This document shows, one piece after another, positions 57,905 through 64,000 of a DNA stretch of 64,000 nt. The DNA comes from Phytoseiulus persimilis. Taxonomy: Eukaryota; Arthropoda; Arachnida; Mesostigmata; Phytoseiidae. Each line of letters opens with the position of its first letter. Position 1 is the first letter of the stretch. The translations under genes and the position numbers were made by a program. The notes beneath the pieces were generated by a model. That model was given only the letters and a program-made list of their open reading frames with translations. It was not told the DNA's origin and searched no databases. The stretch is from the NCBI GenBank assembly GCA_037576195.1, contig CM075103.1, positions 2,666,001-2,730,000 of the forward strand. The letters run 5' to 3'.

Positions 57905-58862
57905 ATGGTTCATGGTGGGAATGATGAATCGAGTCGCAACATGAGGAAAAGTTGCGAATGCGTTAACCTGGATGACCGTGAGAAGTTCCGGGAACTGCTT
58001 CGAAAGTGGACTGAGACCGGTCCCGAGAATAAGGCACCAGCTTTGTCGGTTGGAGAATTCAGCGCCAAAGCAAGCAGGGAAGGTCAGACCGTCGGGGGAG
58101 AACGTGGGTCTTCTCCGAGAGGGACCAAGAAACCAGTAAGTGACCCACTCGGGCTCGTGTCTGAACGAGGACACCGAAGACAGTATCAAGGACCGAAGTA
58201 GCACTTTACACAAAACTCGCAAGACGACGAGCCGTTCGCTCTGCAGCCGATCTTGAAAGCACGGGCACCAAAAAGGAGCGTTGCGCGGAGAAAGATGGTT
58301 CACTCTCAGCAATAGGCTCGGAATATTGGGGAAGTGATTCAGCTCCTCTCAGAAGAATGCAGCTTGCTCCCTCACTCGCTTTCTCCCGAATTCGTCCCAC
58401 GTCCGCCGGTTTGTAAGAGACGGAAAAACGTCCCAGAACAAAGCCCTTTTGTTCGCCGGAAGTACCGAGGAGGAGAAGATCTTCAATTTCATTCCTGTGT
58501 CTGTGCCGTAAGAGTTCAACCGCGCATTCTGATCGTCATTATCCGCCGAGTCCTCGCATCATCGTCTAAACCGAACCAGATGACCGTCCGGATATGATTC
58601 GTCTATGTATGTTCATCACTCGCCGACACAATTTCTGACAATCATCACTTGCTTCCACACCTTGGCTTCGACACGCTTCCCCTCTGACAACTGAGGGGAT
58701 AATCATTCGCGAATCCACCAGTCCTATTTATTGGAATTTCCGCGCAGGCATACGTGTCTCGCGGTGAATGCCAAGCAGTTGAAGCACAGAGCACACCTGG
58801 CAGAACAAGTGACCATTGGAGCTCGAGGCACGGCTCAGGCTGGCGCACAGAAGAGAACATAA
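57905..58862 (+). CDS. Three-exon intracellular protein, about 166 residues
   Basis: Exon 1 (57905-58135) starts at an ATG in good context (GGAAATGG): MVHGGNDESSRNMRKSCECV, then a helical NLDDREKFRELLRKWTETGP. It ends at CACCA-type donor AAACCA/GTAAGT, phase 0. Exon 2 (58353-58507; acceptor GCTCCTCTCAG) reads KNAACSLTRFLPNSS... through STEEEKIFNFIPVSV and ends at GTGCC/GTAAGA, phase 2. Exon 3 (58748-58862; acceptor TTCCGCGCAG) completes the codon and reads HTCLAVNAKQLKHRAHLAEQ... to TAA. The introns are 217 and 240 nt. Every junction has strong sites and agreeing phase. There is no signal peptide or membrane segment, so it is probably intracellular. I recognise no family. A minus frame at 58645-58890 is the only competitor. 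Confidence 0.52.
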
Positions 58863-59308
58863 TCACGTTAGCGTTTCCCTCGATTGACACACGGGCCTAT
58901 CGGAGAGGAGGTCGGAGCTGCCAGAGACACCTTGCGGGGCACTGAAAAGACACACTACCACACACTTCGAACTTACATCAGACATTGTCTTGAAGCGGAG
59001 AAGCATCTCCAGATCGATAGACGACTGTGTTGAAGTGAGCGTGGCATGAACGAGGTGTTTGATCTCGTTCCATTGAGCTCTCCAACTCATATGGAGTCGA
59101 CGGATCTAACCAGAGCTACGTTATCGGGTAGTCTGCATCGAAATTGGGAAACTTCGCCATCGATGAATTTTACTGAATACCCTCCCCTCAGGGTTGAAGG
59201 CGACTTTGGGGGGGGGGGGGGTTCTTTCACTGGCCGCATTTCCTACGATCCGATAGTGATTCGTGCGTTCCGGTGAGCAGTTTGGAGGTTGGCACTCGAG
59301 GCAAGTTC

Positions 59309-60581
59309 TCAATGTCCATTCCTCGAAAGCGGCTGAGAATTGACCATTTTGCGACCAATTAGGCTGAACTCGAACGAGCTCTGGAAATCGGAGCTCCGAT
59401 CTGATTTCGGAAATTGAAAAACGATAGGATGGGTCCCCCGAGCATATATTTTCTTCATCGCATCAATTTTGACCGAAAAACAGCTGAGAACACGGAGGCC
59501 TCAGAATCTGGTCGTCTCAAGTACTTACCCTGTAGAACGGTAGGTTCTCTGAGAAATCAATTGGGCTAGAGCATCCATGAGCTCAACGAAGGATTCGCGG
59601 CTTACGGAGAAGGAACTGGCAATAGCGCCGGAAAAGGAATTTCGTTCCCCGAGAAGTATTCTCCCACTACAGCCTAAGAGCTCAGGTGATTTTTCGGAAT
59701 TATTCCAACAATCTCTCAGGATTGATCCATTCCAGAGAGCATAGTCGAAAAATCACCTAAACTTCCAGGCTCTGGCCATAACCGACTTGCGACAGAAAAG
59801 TGACAAGTGGAGCTCGCGGACGGTACTGATGACGACGATGTGACCTAGTTACCCGAAATCCAGTATGCGATGAGCACGGTGAAGACCGTGCAACGTTTTC
59901 CGCTTTGATCGGCATCACGCGCAGTACAAAACAAGCCCTAAGAACTTTAGAAAAAAAAAGTGAGTGTTGCCCTCGTACGAGCAGCGGCAGGATGATTCGA
60001 TTTTCCCGCAATGTTGCCAGAACGTGGCTGTAGAGATGAACTTGAAACGGCGACGATGGGCTGGAAGATGAGAACTCTCCCGAGCCCGATCGAGCCCTAG
60101 TCTGCAAGATGAAAACTCTCTCGAACCCGATATCAGCTCCGGACACTTCCAAGTCTGAGAAAAAGTTTCAATCGTAGTTGATCGTGATTCACGGTAGCCT
60201 TTGAGCGGATAGAATAGCTCTGACAAGATCGTGATTCTCCGTCTCTGAGTGATCCCGCTGGGGGTCCTGTAGATTTCCAGGTTCCCATTTGATGATTCGA
60301 GAGCGAAGAGAGAACGTCGTTTTGAGCATTCGGCTTGTTTGCTCGTCGAGAATGACTATCCGAATCAATGCCTCACTGGTTGACAACGTGCCGACAGACG
60401 CGTAGGACGAAACCACTCCGGAGAACGAAGTGAGCCGGAGAAACCACGATCGCCCGATTCCTCCCACTATCTGATGCATGGAACCTACTCGGGAGTCGGG
60501 AGAAGCACCAGCATTTGTACCGCAACACTCCAAACGGGCTCCACTCGAGCTGAAACTTCCCAGATGACGGTACCCGGTCAT
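59309..60581 (-). CDS. Four-exon protein with TATA promoter
   Basis: Exon 1 (60581-60193) starts at ATG ACC GGG TAC and is open for 129 codons, including LSTSEALIRIVILDEQTSRM, exiting in phase 2 at CTACC/GTGAAT. Exon 2 (60060-59853; acceptor TCATCTTCCAG) continues PSSPFQVHLYSHVLATLREN... and ends at TTTCGG/GTAACT. Exon 3 (59673-59529) reads LGERNSFSGAIASSFSVSRE, VELMDALAQLISQRTYRST and ends at ACAGG/GTAAGTAC. Exon 4 (59483-59309; acceptor GTGTTCTCAG) continues CFSVKIDAMKKIYARGTHPI... to TGA. The 1-2 and 3-4 junctions agree in phase. The 2-3 junction does not (phase 0 out, phase 1 in), so one boundary there is wrong or a small exon is missing. No signal peptide; family unrecognised. Confidence 0.5.
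59684..59758. repeat. Intronic 13-bp inverted repeat
   Basis: AGGTGATTTTTCG (59684-59696) and its exact reverse complement (59746-59758) enclose 49 nt that contain a further pairing (CTCTC/GAGAG). It lies within the last third of the predicted intron between exons 2 and 3 of the minus-strand gene, just upstream of the exon 3 acceptor. Confidence 0.7.
60061..60131 (-). repeat. Duplicated 3' splice-site module
   Basis: Two 30-nt copies (60061-60090 and 60102-60131, 26 of 30 identical) lie 11 nt apart. On the minus strand each ends in a splice acceptor (CATCTTGCAG, then CATCTTCCAG) ahead of exon 2. Confidence 0.6.
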
Positions 60582-60679
60582 CGAAGTCAATGAGACAGGC
60601 TCGTCGAATAGCGTTGGAAGTAAGAAAAGTTCAGAATTGGAGTTCGGAAGTAGTTGTTGAAGTGAAACCCTCTCGGCAC

Positions 60680-60685
60680 TTTATA
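60680..60685 (-). promoter_or_regulatory. TATA box
   Basis: The minus strand reads GTGTATAAAGTG, with TATAAA at 60685-60680, about 100 nt upstream of the ATG at 60581. Confidence 0.45.
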
Positions 60686-61369
60686 CACTTTACTGATTCC
60701 GATTGATTCCGTTTGTTCTCGTGGTGTGCTCCTGGGCGCTTCGACAGAGAGCGACTCGTGCTGTGTGCGGTCGGAAGTTTATCGATCATAAATAAAGGAG
60801 TGGAACGCGGAAGGCAGGAGAGAAACAAGGAAGGCCGCTGTGATGGATTGCATAGAACGTGCCCCGTTTGATAATATACCAAGCGGGGAACGAACGCACG
60901 GGATCGAGCCCGTTGTAACCGAGAGGGAAGCGGGGAAGAAAAGACCTCAACAGAACAGACAAGCATAGATGGTTCGAAGGGGGCAAAAGAAAGATCGGGG
61001 AGAACCCCAGCAATCCGATCGCTGAATATACGTAACGAAGATCGAAGTTGCCCCGGTCGGTTCGCCGTCCGACGAAGCCGGACTCATGCAACGTACAACT
61101 GTCAGAAAGATCCTCGAAGAGCTCAGATCGGAGTGGAGTCTCCTATTGCTGCGCCGGATTTATTCCCTCCGTCCTGCGACGATTCGGGTGACCAATGATG
61201 GGAATATCTGACAACCGTTTGATTAACCGCTGTTCCTCATTCCAGTCGGTTTGCATCCTCCCATTCATTCCGTAGTCGGATATGAGAGCCACATATTGTC
61301 ATCAGCGCGAGTCCCGCTAGCGCTGAAGCGCCGATTTCAGTCGATACTCGACCTGGAATGGGCGTTCCT

Positions 61370-61933
61370 TCACTCCTGAGAGTGACATGAACCCTGCCAC
61401 CTGTCTGTTCGATTCTCGATTCCGTGCCGGCTCTCGAAAAAGTATGACATCAGGAAAAAGGCCGACTGCCAACTCTCGGACATTCCTTGCACCATTTCCA
61501 GATCGGTGTTTTGGAAGCTACCGAGAAGCAGGAACCGTTGATACAGTGTCACGCAACGATTTACATCGTCCGCGGCGGACAACCTAGAGCTGGAACCGCG
61601 GGGGTGGGTCGCAAGATTGGATGATTCGAAAGAAAGGGAGATTCGGGCAGTCTTGCGCGGAGTCACCCGAACGGATCGCTCAGAGGTAAGGTAGTCCCAC
61701 GACGTATTGATGAGATTATTTCTCAAAAAGCTATGAACTCTCCTCTCCGATCTTCGAGCTCGCTCACCCCGAGATAACCTCGTCGTTACACAAGCTCTAG
61801 AGGGATCCGTGTCCCGAGGACTGAGTGCCTCGAGGGTGAACAGGAGAACAATTTGAATTTCGATTCGTTCGCTTAAGGAACAGTCAAATATCCGACATGG
61901 ATTCAAAAAGGGGAGTCTTCTGCTTTCCTCCAT
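61370..61933 (-). CDS. Candidate 187-codon minus ORF
   Basis: One of the three longest frames in the window. The C-terminal half looks protein-like (RFLLLGSFQNTDLEMVQGMS, then ESWQSAFFLMSYFFES), with an N-glycosylation site near the end (NRT). No true start is obvious at the 5' end. On the plus strand a strong donor (CTCAGAG/GTAAGGTA, 61684) ends an open stretch (ELEPRGWVARLDDSKEREIR), which argues for a plus-strand exon instead. Unresolved. Confidence 0.25.
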   Translation of the reverse strand: MEESRRLPFLNPCRIFDCSLSERIEIQIVLLFTLEALSPRDTDPSRACVTTRLSRGERARRSERRVHSFLRNNLINTSWDYLTSERSVRVTPRKTARISLSFESSNLATHPRGSSSRLSAADDVNRCVTLYQRFLLLGSFQNTDLEMVQGMSESWQSAFFLMSYFFESRHGIENRTDRWQGSCHSQE

Positions 61934-62908
61934 TCTCCCGTCTCTCTCCCTGCCGACCGGTCGGCTCGCAGTCAGTCAGACCAGGTTTTGGGTCTGTCTA
62001 TCCGACAGGACGCCGTATGGCCTTGATAGCAGAGCAGGCTGATTTCAGCAGCGTTGTTTTTGGGGGACACCGATTTGACTCACACCAGAATCTGAGCTCG
62101 GCCTAATAGATGTTCAGCCGCCGCTGCGCCGGCAGGAGGCACTGCGTGGAGTGCTGGCCGGTCAACTCGCCCGTGTGTCCCTCTGGCAGCAAGGCCCCCG
62201 GTCCACGAGGAGCGCCGGCTGTCCCTCCTCATGAACGGCAGCAGTTCCTCTTCCATGAGCCGGCAGTGCCGTCAATGGTGTTCCAAAAATGGCATCCGCT
62301 GTCTCACGCTCCACTAAAGTTTCCGGAGCAGATTCTCCTGGCCGACTCCCCTCGGGTGCCCCGTTTCCCGTCCTCTTTCTTCTTTCGCCATTTCTCTCGT
62401 TCAGCCGGTAACAGGCTGGTGCCTGATGCCTCCGCGGCCGTTCAGAGGGGTATCGAGGCGTTGTTCTCTCATTTTTCACGGCTGCCTACCATCGCGGACG
62501 GTGCTCCAAGGAGGGGGGGGGGAGGAGCCGAGGCGGCTGCGGCGACGGCAGCAGGGGCGGGCGGGGGGTAGGAGTGGTGGCTGCGGTGGCCGCGGCGGTG
62601 CTACTACAAAAATGTCTGCGGCCTGTGAGGTGTCCCTCTTTAGCATGAAAGGGCGCCTCTCGTGCGTCTCCTCTGTGACCTGACAATATAAATGACCGCT
62701 CGCCATGCTTGCTCCAGGCTCTCTCTGAAGGCACAGCCGACCAACAAGGCGGCCTGCCTGCCTCCAGGCAGACGATCGATGTCAGTCTGATCTCCTGATA
62801 TCAGCCAACGCTGTTTTTATTCCACCCGATCTATCCGACCCTGGCTCCGTCCAACGCTTACCGAGTCTACTGCCCGGGTCTCCGGTCTGTTCGCGAAGTC
62901 ACTGAAGT
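61934..62908. other. GC-rich stretch without supported gene
   Basis: A 153-codon plus frame (62110-62571) ends in an Ala/Gly run produced by GC-rich triplets with a G homopolymer (about 62511-62522). It has a true ATG (MFSRRCAGRRHCVECWPVNS) but no motif beyond scattered cysteines, and composition bias explains much of its length. Confidence 0.3.
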
Positions 62909-63322
62909 CTAGTGAGGGTCGCGTGCTCGAGCAGCAACATGCAATCCCACGAATGTTGTGATACGTCCTGACATGCTATCCAACCCTGACAAACGTCGAT
63001 GGGATCTCCTGATTTTTTGTCTGGAAATCCTCTGATTTTCTGCTCGATGCCCTTACTCCCCTCCCTTACCCTATTCCACAGGGAGTTCACGAAGAAGGAA
63101 CGAAGAAGTCACTCGACTTGATGTACACGAGGAAAGGAGTTACCTCCAAGTGAAGGGCTCGTTTACTGCATCGGTGTACGCCTCGAGTTTCTTCCGAGGT
63201 GAGACAGTTGACACGCGAACCTTCCCGCGACTTGACAATCGCTGACGCCGTTGTTGAGACTTTCGTTGGTGATCTTGTCGTTGCCGCTTGGCTTCTTCCT
63301 CCCGAGTTCCGCAAAGCGACAA
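62909..63322 (-). CDS. Unrecognised two-exon basic protein
   Basis: Exon 1 (63322-63144) is strongly basic and Gln rich (EEEAKRQRQDHQRKSQQRRQ), then reads SPRKKLEAYTDAVNEPFTW and ends at CTTGGAG/GTAACT in phase 2. The intron of 123 nt ends at AGAGGATTTCCAG. Exon 2 (63020-62909) completes the codon and reads QKIRRSHRRLSGLDSMSGRI... to TAG. About 96 residues are visible. The first exon opens with TTG, so a start or upstream exon is missing. The basic/Gln composition suggests a nucleic-acid or nuclear protein, as inference only. The plus strand has competing frames at 63199-63541. Confidence 0.4.
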
Positions 63323-64000
63323 CAGGTGACTGCGGTGGTTGCAAATCGCATCGTATTAAAGATCTCTCGTCGCGACGAGCAGTTTCGCATTCCGTCTGAT
63401 CCCACGACCGTTGTGGCTGCTTCCCATTTTCCTACCGGGAATGTCGGGAGCGTAGTCGTGCGAGCTGGAAACGAGGCGGAGCGTTCGTTGGGTCTGGGAT
63501 TCTCATCTGCGCACATTCGCAGCGAGGTCCCCGCAGAATGAGCTCAACCTTGCGCACCGCTTCCGCATTCTTCGTGACGTCCACATCCGGTAGGTTGTCT
63601 CGGACCTCTCGCAACAATCTGAGCGTCGGTTCGAGTCGATGCGTCGGACTCGAACCCAGGATTGCTGCTGTTCAACATCGGTGAACTGCAACGGATCCGA
63701 ACAACGGAGGAAGCTCCGGCGCCGAGCTGAGACGAGATTCAGAGAGGGTTCCCGCTACTTCGCGAGGGAATCCTTGTACCCTTCCTCGGGAGCAACTCTC
63801 GAGAGGGTCGTTAGATCCATTCAGTTTTCTTAAAGTCAGGTGTCAAAGGTGCTCTCGCTCCGACAAAGAGAAATGAGATGGGGAGACATCCATTTCCGTG
63901 GTGGATTGGTGATTTGCTCACGGTCGGTCGTTTCCCCAAGATTCGCCTCAATAGACAGGGATCCCTCTCGTAAGCGAGTCTTCCCGACAACGGGACTTTG
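63323..64000. other. No supported gene
   Basis: Short frames on both strands. The upstream part of the minus-strand basic-protein gene may lie here but was not found. Confidence 0.35.

Noticed and set aside
59684..59758. microRNA precursor
   Set aside because: Only 13 paired bases at the base and a short inner stem with large internal loops. It sits inside an intron next to splice sites.
1..64000. Bacterial, phage or CRISPR content
   Set aside because: No operons, no long frames, no evenly spaced direct repeats, and clear GT-AG introns.

Overview
The window reads as eukaryotic nuclear DNA from a small-intron animal genome. It has about 50% GC, no obvious CpG depletion, no long uninterrupted reading frame (the longest is 208 codons) and no bacterial operon structure. 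Exons can be joined across GT-AG introns of about 45-220 nt with conserved phase. An arthropod, possibly a mite, would fit the GC content, the short introns, the TATA boxes, the non-autonomous hAT element and the tRNA-related SINE. This is inference, because no gene here was recognised by homology.

I called genes from what could be read by eye: donor (GTRAG-type) and acceptor (pyrimidine-CAG) sites, frame agreement across introns, true ATG starts, signal-peptide-like N-termini, TATA boxes and poly(A) signals. The best-supported models are small genes: 3.55-4.33 kb (-, secreted, TATA and poly(A) signal), 4.70-5.26 kb (-), 5.72-5.91 kb (+), 18.63-19.30 kb (+, three exons), 26.88-27.42 kb (-, Gln-run protein), 35.62-35.93 kb (-), 36.37-36.90 kb (-, three exons), 44.72-45.14 kb (-), 45.66-46.15 kb (+), 46.83-47.26 kb (-), 54.02-55.99 kb (-, several exons), 57.91-58.86 kb (+, three exons), 59.31-60.58 kb (-, TATA box) and 62.91-63.32 kb (-). 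Many other open frames of 60-200 codons lie on both strands. Stops are scarce in this sequence, so most are probably chance, and only the more plausible are listed at low confidence.

Mobile and repeated DNA: a complete 740-bp non-autonomous hAT element with an 8-bp target duplication (19556-20295); a tRNA-related SINE head just downstream of it (20551-20640); a solitary pogo/Tigger-like terminus near 26.2 kb; a 783-bp inverted-repeat element whose arms are degenerate short repeats (32071-32853); a 26-nt G homopolymer (22924-22949) and several shorter G/C runs; a perfect 20-bp-stem hairpin (51666-51709); and a degenerate tandem repeat (42914-43048).

The genes do not form a recognisable pathway. 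They are mostly short proteins without known motifs, several apparently secreted. Two neighbouring genes (3.55-5.26 kb) share very compact 3' ends in which the poly(A) signal overlaps or abuts the stop codon. All multi-exon models are predictions from sequence and need transcript evidence.
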